A stretch of DNA of 64,000 nt from an uncultured Erythrobacter sp. (GCA_947500645.1 CANMSD010000001.1:186001-250000), one strand, 5' to 3'; counted from the stretch's first letter, positions 17,414 to 28,924 are shown. Notes: generated by a model from the letters alone, not told the origin. Translations and numbers: made by a program.

Positions 17414-17434
17414 ATCCTGAAACGAGTTCAGGAT
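17414..17434. repeat. Repetitive extragenic hairpin
   Basis: ATCCTGAA and TTCAGGAT pair perfectly around ACGAG. Together with similar elements at 49280-49370 this resembles the short CCTGAAC/CTTCGACAGG palindromic repeats scattered in sphingomonad genomes. Confidence 0.5.
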
Positions 17435-17741
17435 GACGGATTTGCGGAAGGGTTGGGGCGGCCGTCAAAGTAACCCGGTGTTCGATTGCCGGGTGGAGTG
17501 TTTCAGTTTGCGCATGTGCTCGCTTGTTGGCTAGGGCCTTTTGCCCTCGGGCAGGCTCAGGACGAACGGCCCTCTGGCTGCTTGTTGCGCGAACACCCAC
17601 TTCACCTAGCGCTTGTAGCACTTGCCCCAGTGGCCTGGAGCCGAGCCCCTTCATGCGGAAGTGGCAACCGGTTTTGCGCCTTCGAAGGGGCGTCCTGATC
17701 CGGCAATCCCGCCGGGTCAGAATTAAAGGTGAAGGTATTCA

Positions 17742-18113
17742 ATGCCTACGATTAACCAGCTGGTCCGCAAGGGCCGCGTTCCGCAGAAGGCCAAGAGTAA
17801 GGTCCCTGCGATGGAGCAGAACCCGCAGAAGCGCGGTGTCTGCACGCGCGTCTATACGACGACGCCAAAGAAGCCGAACTCCGCTCTGCGTAAGGTTGCC
17901 AAGGTGCGCTTGACGAACCAGCGCGAAGTCATCTCCTATATTCCGGGCGAGGGCCACAACCTGCAGGAACACAGCGTTGTGCTGATCCGCGGCGGGCGTG
18001 TGCGTGACCTTCCCGGCGTGCGCTATCATGTGCTGCGCGGCGTGCTCGACACGCAAGGGGTCAAGGACCGCAAGCAGAGCCGTTCGAAGTACGGCGCCAA
18101 GCGGCCTAAATGA
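17742..18113 (+). CDS. rpsL: 30S ribosomal protein S12
   Basis: This 123-residue protein is a full-length S12, a decoding-centre protein. It has the invariant [13 protein letters not shown] loop (Lys43, Lys44) and the [12 protein letters not shown] and [18 protein letters not shown] segments. Residue 88, in [13 protein letters not shown], is Arg (codon CGT 18003-18005) where E. coli and Mycobacterium tuberculosis have Lys. It is first in the str group and separated from rpsG by 264 bases with strong inverted repeats. Confidence 0.98.
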   Translation: MPTINQLVRKGRVPQKAKSKVPAMEQNPQKRGVCTRVYTTTPKKPNSALRKVAKVRLTNQREVISYIPGEGHNLQEHSVVLIRGGRVRDLPGVRYHVLRGVLDTQGVKDRKQSRSKYGAKRPK

Positions 18114-18119
18114 TAGTGC

Positions 18120-18140
18120 GCCCTAGGCATCCGCCTAGGG
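18120..18140. repeat. Short palindromic hairpin after rpsL
   Basis: CCCTAGGCATCCGCCTAGGG forms a perfect CCCTAGGC/GCCTAGGG stem just after the rpsL stop. No T-tract follows, so it is more likely an mRNA-stabilising or processing hairpin than a terminator. Confidence 0.5.
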
Positions 18141-18255
18141 CTACGGCACCGGCCCGCTCGCATTCCTTTCCTTTGGCCCATTCCACCCGGAATTGGATCA
18201 AAGACAGGAGGGTAGGGGAGCAGACCGGAGCCGGATTAGGAATTCAACGCTGTAA

Positions 18256-18322
18256 CAGCCCTCTTCCCCACCCGGACGCCTTACAAGGTATCCTTTGGGT
18301 GGCCGGGTGGGGGAGAGGGCTG
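18256..18322. repeat. 20-base-pair inverted repeat between rpsL and rpsG
   Basis: Arms CAGCCCTCTTCCCCACCCGG (18256-18275) and CCGGGTGGGGGAGAGGGCTG (18303-18322) pair over 20 positions with a single G-T wobble, around a 27-base loop. It does not encode a protein and has no T-tract. It could be a small repeated element of MITE or REP type, or an mRNA structure separating rpsL from rpsG. Confidence 0.8.
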
Positions 18323-18377
18323 GAGCGGCAAGGCAGACCCGGATGGGTTTGCCGCACTCCGAAGGAGTTAAACGAAA

Positions 18378-18848
18378 ATGTCACGTCGTCGTAGACCCGA
18401 AAAGCGGGTTATCCTGCCCGATCCCAAGTTTGGTGATCAGGTATTGTCGAAGTTCATGAACAACCTGATGCTGGACGGTAAGAAGTCCACCGCAGAAGGT
18501 ATTGTTTATTCAGCGCTTGATACGGTTGAAGCCAAGGCGAAAACCGATCCGGTCGAGCTGTTTCACGAAGCGCTTAACAACATCAAGCCGCAGGTCGAAG
18601 TGCGCAGCCGCCGTGTTGGTGGTGCGACGTATCAGGTGCCGGTCGAGGTTCGCCCCGAGCGTGCGCAGGCTCTTGCGATCCGCTGGATGATTTCGGCTGC
18701 TCGCGGCCGTCCTGAAACCACCATGAGCGCGCGCCTTTCCGGCGAGCTGATGGATGCGGCCAACAACCGCGGCAATGCCGTGAAGAAGCGCGAAGACACG
18801 CACCGGATGGCGGATGCCAACCGCGCGTTCTCGCACTACCGCTGGTAA
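18378..18848 (+). CDS. rpsG: 30S ribosomal protein S7
   Basis: This 156-residue protein is the usual bacterial length. It starts [10 protein letters not shown] and has [31 protein letters not shown] and [17 protein letters not shown], all S7 family blocks. S7 nucleates the head of the small subunit by binding the 3' domain of 16S rRNA, and in E. coli it represses its own message. A GAAGGAG ribosome binding site lies about 10 bases upstream. The next gene, fusA, begins 66 bases after the stop. Confidence 0.98.
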   Translation: MSRRRRPEKRVILPDPKFGDQVLSKFMNNLMLDGKKSTAEGIVYSALDTVEAKAKTDPVELFHEALNNIKPQVEVRSRRVGGATYQVPVEVRPERAQALAIRWMISAARGRPETTMSARLSGELMDAANNRGNAVKKREDTHRMADANRAFSHYRW

Positions 18849-18914
18849 CGATCTCCCTCTCCGTACGCCTTGGGCAAACCCGGGGCGCGCGGAGGCAAAC
18901 TAAGGAACACTGAT

Positions 18915-21008
<2,094 letters not shown>

Positions 21009-21100
21009 GCAAGCGGCAGGGTTTAGGGGCGGCGCCTGATTCAGCGGGTGCCGTCCTGTCCCCCACAGAATTCAATTTCAACTCAGAGGTTATTTGAGAA

Positions 21101-22276
21101 ATGGCTAAGGAAAAATTTGAGCGCAATAAGCCGCACTGCAACATCGGCACCATCGGTCACGTTGACCATGGTAAGACCACGTTGACTGCGGCTATCACGA
21201 AGGTTCAGGGCGCAGCTGTTGACTTCGGCAACATCGACAAGGCTCCTGAAGAGCGCGAGCGCGGGATCACCATCTCGACCGCTCACGTTGAGTACGAGAC
21301 CGATGCGCGCCACTATGCGCACGTCGACTGCCCAGGCCACGCTGACTATGTTAAGAACATGATCACCGGTGCTGCGCAGATGGACGGCGCTATTCTGGTT
21401 GTGAACGCAGCTGACGGCCCAATGCCACAGACCCGCGAGCACATCCTGCTTGCACGTCAGGTCGGCGTTCCGGCTCTGGTTGTTTACATGAACAAAGTTG
21501 ACCAGGTTGACGACGAGGAAATCCTCGAACTCGTCGAACTGGAAGTTCGCGAGCTGCTCAGCTCGTACGACTTTGATGGCGACAATATTCCGATCGTTAA
21601 GGGTTCGGCTCTTGCCGCTCTCGAAGGTCGCGATCCTGAAATCGGTGAAAACTCGATCAAGGAACTGATGGCTGCTGTCGATGAGCACATCCCGCAGCCG
21701 GATCGTCCGGTCGACAAGGACTTCCTGATGCCGATTGAGGACGTGTTCTCGATCTCGGGTCGTGGTACCGTTGTCACCGGTCGTGTCGAAACCGGTAAGG
21801 TCAATGTTGGCGACGAAGTCGAAATCGTCGGCATCAAGGACACCACCAAGACGACCGTGACCGGCGTTGAAATGTTCCGCAAGCTGCTCGACTCGGGTGA
21901 AGCTGGCGACAACATTGGCGCTCTGATCCGCGGCGTTGCTCGTGAAGAAGTCGAGCGTGGCCAGGTTCTCGCGAAGCCGGGTTCGGTTACGCCGCACACT
22001 GAGTTCGAAGCCGAAGTCTACGTCCTTTCGAAGGACGAAGGCGGTCGTCACACGCCGTTCTTCGCGAACTACCGTCCGCAGTTCTACTTCCGCACCACCG
22101 ACGTGACCGGCGAAGTGATCCTTCCCGAGGGCACCGAAATGGTGATGCCGGGCGACAACGTGAAGATCAACGTCAAGCTGATCGCGCCTATCGCCATGGA
22201 CGAAGGTCTGCGCTTCGCAATCCGTGAAGGCGGTCGTACTGTCGGCTCGGGCGTGGTTGCAAAGATCACCAAGTAA
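21101..22276 (+). CDS. tuf: Elongation factor Tu
   Basis: This 391-residue GTPase delivers aminoacyl-tRNA to the ribosome. It shows [49 protein letters not shown] and NKVDQVDD, then domains II and III ending [14 protein letters not shown]. It is a few residues shorter than most EF-Tu because of a compact loop after the P-loop helix ([18 protein letters not shown]). The message is closed by a long hairpin terminator at 22301-22347. Only one tuf is in this window; a second elsewhere cannot be excluded. Confidence 0.98.
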   Translation: MAKEKFERNKPHCNIGTIGHVDHGKTTLTAAITKVQGAAVDFGNIDKAPEERERGITISTAHVEYETDARHYAHVDCPGHADYVKNMITGAAQMDGAILVVNAADGPMPQTREHILLARQVGVPALVVYMNKVDQVDDEEILELVELEVRELLSSYDFDGDNIPIVKGSALAALEGRDPEIGENSIKELMAAVDEHIPQPDRPVDKDFLMPIEDVFSISGRGTVVTGRVETGKVNVGDEVEIVGIKDTTKTTVTGVEMFRKLLDSGEAGDNIGALIRGVAREEVERGQVLAKPGSVTPHTEFEAEVYVLSKDEGGRHTPFFANYRPQFYFRTTDVTGEVILPEGTEMVMPGDNVKINVKLIAPIAMDEGLRFAIREGGRTVGSGVVAKITK

Positions 22277-22300
22277 GCCTCTGCTCTTCGGAGCAATGCG

Positions 22301-22347
22301 ATAAATTCGGGCCCCGGTTCTCAGATGAGAGCCGGGGCCCAATTTAT
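22301..22347. terminator. tuf terminator, long perfect hairpin
   Basis: ATAAATT-C-GGGCCCCGGTTCTC pairs with GAGAGCCGGGGCCC-AATTTAT around AGAT. The stem is 21 base pairs with one bulged C and one wobble. The A/T-rich ends give U-runs on both strands, so it can work in both directions. Confidence 0.85.
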
Positions 22348-22419
22348 GTGAGACCAATTTCTCGGCTCCGGCGGGGAGGGTGGTCTACTGGTTCGCGTAA
22401 AAATCGTGACAGTTCGGGG

Positions 22420-22448
22420 TTGCCAGAATCCCAACTCAAACGTATACG
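22420..22448 (+). promoter_or_regulatory. rpsJp: S10 operon promoter: TTGCCA - 17 - TATACG
   Basis: The -35 box TTGCCA (22420-22425) and -10 box TATACG (22443-22448) are 17 bases apart and lie after the tuf terminator, so the S10 operon probably has its own promoter and a leader of about 140 bases. Confidence 0.6.
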
Positions 22449-22495
22449 CGCGCCAAGCCAGCGGAGATTCGTTTCTGCTGCAACGAAATTCATGG

Positions 22496-22542
22496 GGCCT
22501 CCCGTCCGGGCAACCGGGTAATAGGGTGGGCCTTTTATTTTT
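22496..22542 (+). terminator. Terminator-like hairpin in the S10 leader
   Basis: GGCC-T-CCC-GT-CCGG, loop GCAA, then CCGG...GGG...GGCC, followed by TTTTATTTTT. It lies between the S10 promoter and rpsJ, so it is placed as an attenuator. In E. coli ribosomal protein L4 controls S10 leader attenuation; whether that applies here is inference. Confidence 0.55.
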
Positions 22543-22597
22543 GGGAGCGGGTTCTTCCCGGAGCGCGTTCCTCGGCTCTTTCGCATTGGTATAGGTA

Positions 22598-22909
22598 ATG
22601 GAAGCTCAGAATATCCGTATTCGCCTTAAGGCGTTCGACCACCGCGTTCTCGACCAGGCAACTGGCGAAATCGCAGAGACAGCACGTCGTACGGGCGCTC
22701 TTATTCGTGGCCCCATTCCCATGCCGACGCGTATCGAGAAGTTCACCGTGAACCGCGGCCCGCACATCGACAAGAAGTCGCGCGAGCAGTTCGAGGTGCG
22801 CACCTACAAGCGGCTGCTCGACATCGTGCAGCCTAACGCCCAAACCGTCGACGCGCTGATGAAGCTCGACCTCGCAGCTGGCGTGAATGTCGAGATCAAG
22901 CTGGCCTAA
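22598..22909 (+). CDS. rpsJ: 30S ribosomal protein S10
   Basis: This 103-residue protein is full length, with [40 protein letters not shown] and [18 protein letters not shown]10 sits in the small-subunit head and doubles as NusE in transcription antitermination, through the same face that binds NusB. It heads the S10 operon and is separated from rplC by an unusually long 295-base spacer. Confidence 0.98.
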   Translation: MEAQNIRIRLKAFDHRVLDQATGEIAETARRTGALIRGPIPMPTRIEKFTVNRGPHIDKKSREQFEVRTYKRLLDIVQPNAQTVDALMKLDLAAGVNVEIKLA

Positions 22910-23204
22910 GCCACTTGGTGCTGGTCTTTCGGCCACGACCGTGTAAACGGGCCGAGAAATTCGGAGCTCTTATGGCTCCGCCGTCTTCATCCAGCGGGTG
23001 AATGTGCGGCAAGACATAGGGATACCGCCGAGCTTGCTCGGGCCTGCGTCCCCCGTCTCGCTCAACCGGCCATGTGGCCGCGCGAGCACTCAGCCCGGAC
23101 GGGGCGATGCACGAAATTTGGGTTGATGGGGTCGCCAGTAGATTTGGTGGCACCGCAAGCACCTGGGGATGGGCCCCTTGTGCCTCTGTTTAGGAGTTTT
23201 GACG
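22910..23204. other. 295-base structured spacer between rpsJ and rplC
   Basis: No gene is supported. Several short perfect hairpins are visible, including CGGAGC-TCTTAT-GGCTCCG, CCGAGC-TT-GCTCGG and GGCC-AT-GTGGCC type pairs. The rplC ribosome binding site TTAGGAG lies at the end. Within an S10 operon such a long gap is uncommon and suggests processing or regulation. Confidence 0.55.
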
Positions 23205-24047
23205 ATGCGCACTGGCGTGATCGCAAAGAAAGTCGGGATGACCCGCCTGTTTCAGGAGGATGGACGTCACGTTCCCGTGACCGTTCTTGCTCTGGAAGAT
23301 TGTCAGGTTGTCTCGCACCGCACCGCAGAGCGTGATGGCTATTTCGCCGTCCAGCTTGGTGCCGGTACTGCGAAGCAAAAGAACGTAGCCAAGCCTCAGC
23401 GTGAGCACTTCGCGAAAGCGGAAGTCGCGCTGAAGAAGCAGGTTGCTGAATTCCGGGTCGACAGCGAAGAGGGCCTTGTCCCTGTTGGCGCTACTATCAG
23501 CGCTGATCACTTCCTGGCGGGTCAGAAGGTCGACATCACCGGCCACACTCAGGGCAAGGGCTTTGCCGGCGCTATGAAGCGTTGGGGCTTTGGCGGTCTT
23601 CGTGCCACCCACGGTGTTTCGATCTCTCACCGTTCGCACGGTTCGACGGGTAACCGTCAGGATCCGGGCCGCGTGTTCAAGGGCAAGAAGATGGCTGGTC
23701 ACATGGGTGACCGTCAGCGCACGCAGCAGAACCTCGAAGTCGTTCGTACGGACGCCGATCGCGGTTTGCTCTTCATCAAGGGTTCGGTCCCTGGTTCGAA
23801 GAATGGCTGGTTGCTCGTTCGCGACTCCGTCAAGCTGAAGATGCCTGACGATCTGCCGTTCCCGGGCGCTATCATCGACACTGCTGCTCCGCAAACCGAC
23901 GCTGAGGCACCTGCTGCGCCAGCTGAAGAAACTGCGGCACCGGTCGAAGCTGAAGCTGCTCCTGAGCAAGCTCCAGCGGAAGCGCCTGCTGAAACTCCGG
24001 CTGCTGGGGGCGATGCGCCTTCCAGCGACGAAAACAAGGAGGGCTGA
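23205..24047 (+). CDS. rplC: 50S ribosomal protein L3 with long Ala/Pro/Glu C-terminal extension
   Basis: This 280-residue L3 has the family core: [16 protein letters not shown], the [13 protein letters not shown] and [25 protein letters not shown] loops that reach toward the peptidyl-transferase centre, and [14 protein letters not shown]. The E. coli protein ends soon after that block. Here about 70 more residues (from about 210) follow, consisting of Ala, Pro and Glu. I chose ATG 23205 because it gives the standard N-terminus and has a TAGGAG ribosome binding site. The extension is probably disordered. Confidence 0.96.
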   Translation: MRTGVIAKKVGMTRLFQEDGRHVPVTVLALEDCQVVSHRTAERDGYFAVQLGAGTAKQKNVAKPQREHFAKAEVALKKQVAEFRVDSEEGLVPVGATISADHFLAGQKVDITGHTQGKGFAGAMKRWGFGGLRATHGVSISHRSHGSTGNRQDPGRVFKGKKMAGHMGDRQRTQQNLEVVRTDADRGLLFIKGSVPGSKNGWLLVRDSVKLKMPDDLPFPGAIIDTAAPQTDAEAPAAPAEETAAPVEAEAAPEQAPAEAPAETPAAGGDAPSSDENKEG

Positions 24048-24051
24048 GACC

Positions 24052-24675
24052 ATGAAAGTCAAAGTCCAGAAAATCGACGGGAAGGCCTCAGGCGACATCG
24101 AGTTGAACGATGACGTTTTCGGTGTGACCCCGCGCGCTGACATTCTGCACCGGGTTGTGACCTGGCAGCTGGAAAATCGCCGTGCGACCGCTCGTCCAAC
24201 GCGTGAGCGTTCGGATGTTGCGCGTACCGGTAAGAAGTTTGGTGCCCAGAAGGGTTCCGGCGGCGCTCGTCACGGTGCTCGTTCTGCTCCGATCTTCATC
24301 GGTGGTGGTAAAGCACACGGTGCCCGCAAGCGCGACTTCAACCAGTCGCTCAACAAGAAGGTGCGCGCACTCGGCCTGAAGATGGCTCTTTCGACCAAGG
24401 CGAAGGACGGCCTCGTTGTCGTCGACAAGCTGACAGTGAAAGATGCCAAGACCAAGGTGCTCAAAGGTCAGCTCGACAAGGCTGGCTGGAATGGCAAGGT
24501 CCTTGTGATCGATGGCGAGAGCGTTGATGATGGCTTCAAGAAAGCCGCTGGCAACCTGCCAGGTATCAACGTGCTCCCGGCTGCTGGCGCCAATGTCTAC
24601 GACATTTTGAACCACGACACGCTGGTCCTGACCAAGGACGCTGTCGAAAAGCTGGAGGCGCGCTTCAATGGCTAA
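24052..24675 (+). CDS. rplD: 50S ribosomal protein L4
   Basis: This 207-residue protein matches bacterial L4. It has [40 protein letters not shown] (the exit-tunnel loop) and [19 protein letters not shown]. In E. coli it also represses the S10 operon, which is relevant to the leader hairpin upstream of rpsJ here. ATG 24052 follows the L3 stop by 4 bases. Its 3' end overlaps rplW by 8 bases. Confidence 0.97.
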   Translation: MKVKVQKIDGKASGDIELNDDVFGVTPRADILHRVVTWQLENRRATARPTRERSDVARTGKKFGAQKGSGGARHGARSAPIFIGGGKAHGARKRDFNQSLNKKVRALGLKMALSTKAKDGLVVVDKLTVKDAKTKVLKGQLDKAGWNGKVLVIDGESVDDGFKKAAGNLPGINVLPAAGANVYDILNHDTLVLTKDAVEKLEARFNG

Positions 24676-24976
24676 AAAGCAAGAAGTTGATGCCCGTCAC
24701 TACGACGTGATCTTGGCCCCGCATATCACCGAGAAGTCTACGCTTCTTTCGGAGAACAATGCGGTGGTGTTCAAGGTGGCACTCGACGCGACCAAGCCGC
24801 AGATCAAAGAAGCGGTGGAAGCGATCTACGACAAGAAAGTCGCAGGCGTGAACGTGATCGTTGCCAAGGGCAAGACCAAGCGCTGGAAGGGCAAGCCCTA
24901 CAAGCGCATCGACGTGAAAAAAGCGATCGTCACCCTCGCCGAGGGTGAAATGATCGATATCACCAGCGGTATCTGA
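24668..24976 (+). CDS. rplW: 50S ribosomal protein L23
   Basis: This 102-residue protein is the tunnel-exit protein that docks trigger factor and SRP. It shows the L23 core: [36 protein letters not shown], and [20 protein letters not shown]. It starts inside the last codons of rplD (overlap of 8 bases) and precedes rplB by 8 bases, so it is tightly coupled within the S10 operon. Confidence 0.97.
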   Translation: MAKKQEVDARHYDVILAPHITEKSTLLSENNAVVFKVALDATKPQIKEAVEAIYDKKVAGVNVIVAKGKTKRWKGKPYKRIDVKKAIVTLAEGEMIDITSGI

Positions 24977-24984
24977 GGCGGATC

Positions 24985-25821
24985 ATGGCACTCAAGAACT
25001 ACAAACCGACAAGCCCCGCTCGCCGCGGCCTTATCCTTGTCGACAAGACCAGCCTCTGGAAGGGTAAGCCGGTCAAGTCGCTCACGGAAGGCAAGCGTAA
25101 GACCGGCGGCCGGAACAACAAAGGCCATGTCACCTCGCGTGGCATCGGCGGCGGTCACAAGCAGAAGTACCGCTTCATCGATTTCAAGCGTCGGAAGTGG
25201 GATGTTCCTGCGACCGTCGAACGGATCGAGTATGACCCGAACCGCACTGCCTTCATCGCACTGCTGAAGTACGAAGATGGCGAGCAAGCCTACATCCTTT
25301 GCCCACAGCGTCTTGCTGTTGGTGACACGGTTGTGGCTGGCGAGAAGACCGATACGAAGCCGGGCAACGCCATGCCCCTGGGCCAGATGCCGGTTGGCAC
25401 GATCTGCCACAATGTCGAGATGAAGCCGGGCAAGGGCGGTCAGATCGCTCGTTCGGCAGGTGCCTATGTCCAGCTCGTCGGTCGTGACCGCGGGATGGTG
25501 ATTGCACGTCTCAACTCGGGCGAGCAGCGTTACCTGCGCGCCGATTGCATGGGTACGGTTGGCGCGGTTTCGAACCCCGACAACCAGAACCAGAACCTGG
25601 GCAAGGCCGGTCGTCGTCGTTGGATGGGCATCAAGCCGCTGACGCGCGGTGTCGCCAAGAACCCTGTCGATCACCCCCACGGTGGCGGTGAAGGCCGCAC
25701 CTCGGGCGGTCGTCACCCGGTTACCCCATGGGGCAAGCCGACCAAGGGTGCTCGTACTCGCAAGAACAAGCAGACGGATAAGATGATTATCCGTTCGCGC
25801 CACGCCAAGAAGAAGAGGTAA
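24985..25821 (+). CDS. rplB: 50S ribosomal protein L2
   Basis: This 278-residue protein is full length. Recognisable L2 blocks are [48 protein letters not shown], and the highly conserved [20 protein letters not shown] carrying the His implicated near the peptidyl-transferase centre. L2 helps join the subunits. A GGCGGATC stretch precedes the ATG. It lies 6 bases before rpsS. Confidence 0.98.
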   Translation: MALKNYKPTSPARRGLILVDKTSLWKGKPVKSLTEGKRKTGGRNNKGHVTSRGIGGGHKQKYRFIDFKRRKWDVPATVERIEYDPNRTAFIALLKYEDGEQAYILCPQRLAVGDTVVAGEKTDTKPGNAMPLGQMPVGTICHNVEMKPGKGGQIARSAGAYVQLVGRDRGMVIARLNSGEQRYLRADCMGTVGAVSNPDNQNQNLGKAGRRRWMGIKPLTRGVAKNPVDHPHGGGEGRTSGGRHPVTPWGKPTKGARTRKNKQTDKMIIRSRHAKKKR

Positions 25822-25827
25822 GACACG

Positions 25828-26103
25828 ATGGCACGTTCCGTCTGGAAAGGTCCTTTCGTCGAGCTCAGCCTTCTGAAGAAGGCGGAGGACGCACAAGAGG
25901 CAAGCAACAGCAAGCCGATCAAAACCTGGTCGCGTCGCTCTACGATTTTACCACAATTCGTCGGCCTGACTTTCAACGTCTACAATGGCCACAAGTTCAT
26001 CCCGGTCTCGGTTTCCGAGGAAATGGTCGGGCACAAGCTTGGTGAATTTTCGCCTACGCGGACATTCCCTGGCCACGCTGCCGACAAGAAGGGTAAGCGC
26101 TAA
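25828..26103 (+). CDS. rpsS: 30S ribosomal protein S19
   Basis: This 91-residue protein starts [20 protein letters not shown] and contains [22 protein letters not shown] and [10 protein letters not shown], the standard S19 sequence. S19 forms a complex with S13 in the head of the small subunit and contacts A-site tRNA. The stop TAA overlaps the start of rplV by one base (TAATG). Confidence 0.98.
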   Translation: MARSVWKGPFVELSLLKKAEDAQEASNSKPIKTWSRRSTILPQFVGLTFNVYNGHKFIPVSVSEEMVGHKLGEFSPTRTFPGHAADKKGKR

Positions 26104-26480
26104 TGGGTAAGGCAAAATCCCCCCGTCGCGTTGGCGATAACGAGGCTCTGGCTGTCGGCACCACGATCCGTGGTTCGGCGCAGAAGCTGAACCTCGTGGC
26201 GCAGCAAATTCGCGGCAAGAAGGTAGAAGAGGCTCTCAACATCCTCACCTTCTCGAAGAAGGCCATGGCCAAGGACGCGACGAAAGTTCTCGCGTCCGCC
26301 ATCGCCAATGCCGAAAACAACCACAATCTCGACGTCGATGCACTCGTCGTTGCAGAGGCTTCGGTTGGCAAGTCGATCACCATGAAGCGGTTCCACACTC
26401 GTGGCCGTGGTAAATCGACCCGCATCCTGAAGCCGTTCAGCAAGCTGCGCATCGTGGTTCGCGAAGAGGAAGAGGCGTAA
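26103..26480 (+). CDS. rplV: 50S ribosomal protein L22
   Basis: This 125-residue protein has [41 protein letters not shown] and [19 protein letters not shown]. The long beta-hairpin loop reaches into the exit tunnel and is a known site of macrolide-resistance mutations; nothing unusual is apparent there. It overlaps rpsS by one base and is followed by rpsC after one base. Confidence 0.97.
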   Translation: MGKAKSPRRVGDNEALAVGTTIRGSAQKLNLVAQQIRGKKVEEALNILTFSKKAMAKDATKVLASAIANAENNHNLDVDALVVAEASVGKSITMKRFHTRGRGKSTRILKPFSKLRIVVREEEEA

Positions 26481-26481
26481 G

Positions 26482-27177
26482 ATGGGCCAGAAGAGCAATC
26501 CGATCGGTCTGCGCCTGCAGATCAACCGCACCTGGGACAGCCGCTGGTACGCCGAAGGGCGTGACTATGCCGCGCTGCTCAAGGAAGACATCGAGATCCG
26601 CAAGTTCATCATCAAGTCGCTGCCACAGGCCGCGATTTCGAAGGTGGTGATCGAGCGTCCAGCCAAGCTGTGCCGCATTTCGATCTATGCTGCCCGTCCC
26701 GGTGTTATAATCGGCAAGAAGGGCGCTGACATCGAGAAGCTGCGTTCGAAGCTTGCGACGATGACAGAAAGCGAAGTGAAGCTTAACATTGTCGAGATCC
26801 GCAAGCCGGAAATCGACGCCAAGCTCGTCGCTCAGGGCGTCGCCGATCAGCTGATCCGCCGCGTCGCCTTCCGCCGTGCCATGAAGCGCGCCGTTCAGTC
26901 GGCCCTGCGTCTTGGTGCCGAAGGTATCAAGATCACTTGCGGTGGTCGTCTCGGCGGTGCGGAAATCGCTCGTGTCGAGTGGTATCGCGAGGGTCGCGTT
27001 CCGCTGCACACATTGCGCGCAAACATCGACTATGCCGAAACCGAGGCGCTTACCGCTTACGGCATCATCGGCATCAAGTGCTGGATCTTCAAGGGTGAGA
27101 TTCTCGCTCACGATCCGACCGCGCAGGACCGCCTGATGATGGAAGCCCAGACTTCCGGCGTTCGTCCGGCTCGTTGA
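26482..27177 (+). CDS. rpsC: 30S ribosomal protein S3
   Basis: This 231-residue protein starts [20 protein letters not shown] and has a type II KH RNA-binding domain ([20 protein letters not shown]), then the C-terminal domain with [21 protein letters not shown]3 lies at the mRNA entry channel and has helicase-like function with S4 and S5. The sequence ends shortly after [13 protein letters not shown] without the charged tail some species have. Confidence 0.98.
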   Translation: MGQKSNPIGLRLQINRTWDSRWYAEGRDYAALLKEDIEIRKFIIKSLPQAAISKVVIERPAKLCRISIYAARPGVIIGKKGADIEKLRSKLATMTESEVKLNIVEIRKPEIDAKLVAQGVADQLIRRVAFRRAMKRAVQSALRLGAEGIKITCGGRLGGAEIARVEWYREGRVPLHTLRANIDYAETEALTAYGIIGIKCWIFKGEILAHDPTAQDRLMMEAQTSGVRPAR

Positions 27178-27206
27178 GGCCCGGAACGCTGAGATAGGTA
27201 GAGACA

Positions 27207-27641
27207 ATGCTGCAACCGAAGAAAACCAAGTACCGCAAGGCCTTTAAGGGCAAGATCAAGGGCGATGCCAAGGGCGGCACGACTTTGAACTTTGGTTCTT
27301 ATGGTCTGAAGGCTCTCGAGCCTGAGCGGATCACCGCGCGTCAGATTGAAGCGGCTCGCCGCGCGATCACGCGTCACATGAAGCGCCAGGGCCGTCTCTG
27401 GATACGCGTCTTTCCGGACGTGCCAGTGTCGAAGAAGCCTGCCGAAGTCCGTCAGGGTAAAGGTAAGGGTTCTGTCGAATACTGGGCTGCTCGCGTAAAG
27501 CCGGGCCGCATCCTGTTCGAACTCGATGGCGTTCCCGGCCCACTGGCTGCTGCCGCTTTTGAGCGCGCTGCCATGAAGCTTCCGATCAAGACCAAGGTCG
27601 TTGCTCGCATGGGCGACACCTCGCACCTGGGAGGTAATTGA
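27207..27641 (+). CDS. rplP: 50S ribosomal protein L16
   Basis: This 144-residue protein starts [19 protein letters not shown] and has [34 protein letters not shown] in blocks plus MPRGKGKG-type [17 protein letters not shown]16 is needed for A-site tRNA binding and is a late assembly protein. Its stop TGA overlaps the rpmC ATG by one base, since position 27641 is shared. Confidence 0.97.
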   Translation: MLQPKKTKYRKAFKGKIKGDAKGGTTLNFGSYGLKALEPERITARQIEAARRAITRHMKRQGRLWIRVFPDVPVSKKPAEVRQGKGKGSVEYWAARVKPGRILFELDGVPGPLAAAAFERAAMKLPIKTKVVARMGDTSHLGGN

Positions 27642-27853
27642 TGTCGAACGTTGAAGACCTTCGCACCAAGACCGACGATCAGCTGTCCGCCGAGCTCACC
27701 GAGCTGAAGCGCGAGCAGTACAATCTTCGGTTCCAGGCTGCGACGAACCAGCTCGAAGCGCCGGCACGGATCAAGGTGGTGCGTCGCAGCATCGCGCAGA
27801 TCAAGACGCTGCAAAACGAGCGCGCTGCTGCTGCAGCGGCCGCAAAGGCGTAA
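27641..27853 (+). CDS. rpmC: 50S ribosomal protein L29
   Basis: This 70-residue two-helix protein has DLRTKTDDQLSAELTELKRE, QYNLRFQAATNQLEAPARI and VVRRSIAQIKTLQNERAAA. It sits at the tunnel exit next to L23. I chose ATG 27641; a TTG one codon earlier is possible but lies over the rplP stop. The C-terminus has a run of Ala (ERAAAAAAAKA), a small family-level extension. Confidence 0.96.
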   Translation: MSNVEDLRTKTDDQLSAELTELKREQYNLRFQAATNQLEAPARIKVVRRSIAQIKTLQNERAAAAAAAKA

Positions 27854-27863
27854 GGAGTAGACA

Positions 27864-28154
27864 ATGCCGAAACGTATTCTGATCGGGACTGTCACCTCCG
27901 ACAAGACCGACAAGACCGTGACCGTTCTCGTCGAACGCAAGGTGAAGCACCCACTTTACGGGAAGATCATCCGTCGTTCGAAGAAGTATCACGCTCACGA
28001 CGACAAGAACGAATATGCCGTTGGCGACATCGTGCGGATCGAGGAGACCAAACCGATCTCCAAGACCAAGACCTGGGCCGTGAAGGACCGGGTTACCGCA
28101 GGTGGCACGCAGGCGGTTGAAGCTGACCTCGATGTCGAGGCAGCGGGTAACTGA
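27864..28154 (+). CDS. rpsQ: 30S ribosomal protein S17
   Basis: This 96-residue OB-fold protein binds the 5' domain of 16S rRNA early in assembly. It shows [39 protein letters not shown] and [19 protein letters not shown]. The last 15 or so residues ([16 protein letters not shown]) form an acidic tail longer than in E. coli. A spacer of 81 bases follows before rplN. Confidence 0.97.
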   Translation: MPKRILIGTVTSDKTDKTVTVLVERKVKHPLYGKIIRRSKKYHAHDDKNEYAVGDIVRIEETKPISKTKTWAVKDRVTAGGTQAVEADLDVEAAGN

Positions 28155-28235
28155 TTGACGTAGGAACTGCCGGGCGAGGGGTGATCCCAGAAGGATCGCA
28201 ATAGTCTCGGCAAGCCAAGAGAAGGAAACGGATCA

Positions 28236-28604
28236 ATGATCCAGATGCAATCCAATCTCGACGTCGCGGACAATAGCGGCGCAAAGCGCGTCCAGTGCAT
28301 TAAAGTGCTGGGCGGCTCTAAGCGCCGGTTTGCCTCCGTGGGCGACGTGATCGTGGTTTCCGTGAAGGAAGCTCAGCCGCGCGCTAAGGTGAAGAAGGGC
28401 GATGTCCATCGTGCTGTCATCGTGCGCACGAAGAAGGATGTTCGCCGCCCTGATGGCAGCGTGATCCGCTTCGACAGCAATGCTGCGGTCCTCGTGAACA
28501 AGAGCGAAGAGCCAATCGGCACTCGTATCTTTGGCCCAGTGGTTCGCGAACTGCGCGGCCGTGGCTTCATGAAGATCATCAGTCTCGCGCCGGAGGTGCT
28601 CTAA
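28236..28604 (+). CDS. rplN: 50S ribosomal protein L14
   Basis: This 122-residue protein is the usual length, with [40 protein letters not shown] and [21 protein letters not shown]14 lies on the interface side of the large subunit, where it bridges to the small subunit. It begins the spc part of the cluster. The TAA stop overlaps the rplX ATG by one base. Confidence 0.98.
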   Translation: MIQMQSNLDVADNSGAKRVQCIKVLGGSKRRFASVGDVIVVSVKEAQPRAKVKKGDVHRAVIVRTKKDVRRPDGSVIRFDSNAAVLVNKSEEPIGTRIFGPVVRELRGRGFMKIISLAPEVL

Positions 28605-28924
28605 TGGCCGCCGCTAAGATCAAGAAGGGCGATAGCGTCGTCGTGCTTTCGGGCAAGGACAAGGGCCGCACCGGCACCGTCCAGAAGGTCATGCCAAAGG
28701 ATGGCAAGATCGTTGTCGAAGGCATCAACGTAGCTGCCCGCCACCGCAAGCCAAGCCAGACCAACCCGCAAGGTGGGATCGACCGCTTCGAAGCGCCGAT
28801 GCATATCTCTAAGGTTGCTCTCGCAGATCCAAAGGATGGCAAGCCCACCCGCGTCCGTTTCGAAGAGAAGGACGGTAAGAAGGTGCGCGTTGCCGTAAAG
28901 AGTGGGGAAACCATCGATGGCTGA
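28604..28924 (+). CDS. rplX: 50S ribosomal protein L24
   Basis: This 106-residue KOW-domain protein has [40 protein letters not shown] and [21 protein letters not shown]24 starts assembly of the large subunit at the tunnel exit. The 3' end overlaps rplE by 8 bases. It is otherwise ordinary for an alphaproteobacterium. Confidence 0.97.
   Translation: MAAAKIKKGDSVVVLSGKDKGRTGTVQKVMPKDGKIVVEGINVAARHRKPSQTNPQGGIDRFEAPMHISKVALADPKDGKPTRVRFEEKDGKKVRVAVKSGETIDG

Larger units (their letters stand above)
17252..17741. other. 490-base region upstream of rpsL
   Basis: No protein gene is called. It contains a promoter (17263-17291), three potential RNA hairpins ending in a terminator (17306-17395), a repetitive hairpin ATCCTGAA/TTCAGGAT (17414-17434), and a sphingomonad-type repeat GGCAGGCTCAGGACGAACGG (17550-17569) flanked by AGGGCC and GGCCCT. 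The rpsL ribosome binding site AAGGTGAAGG lies just before ATG 17742. A second promoter nearer rpsL is expected if the terminator is efficient, but I could not assign one. Confidence 0.6.
22277..22597. other. 321-base tuf-rpsJ spacer
   Basis: It contains the tuf terminator (22301-22347), an S10-operon promoter (22420-22448), and a terminator-like hairpin in the S10 leader (22496-22542). No protein gene is supported. Confidence 0.7.

Noticed and set aside
21083..22357. 424-codon antisense frame over tuf
   Set aside because: EF-Tu is certain, and the antisense frame runs through the terminator hairpin.
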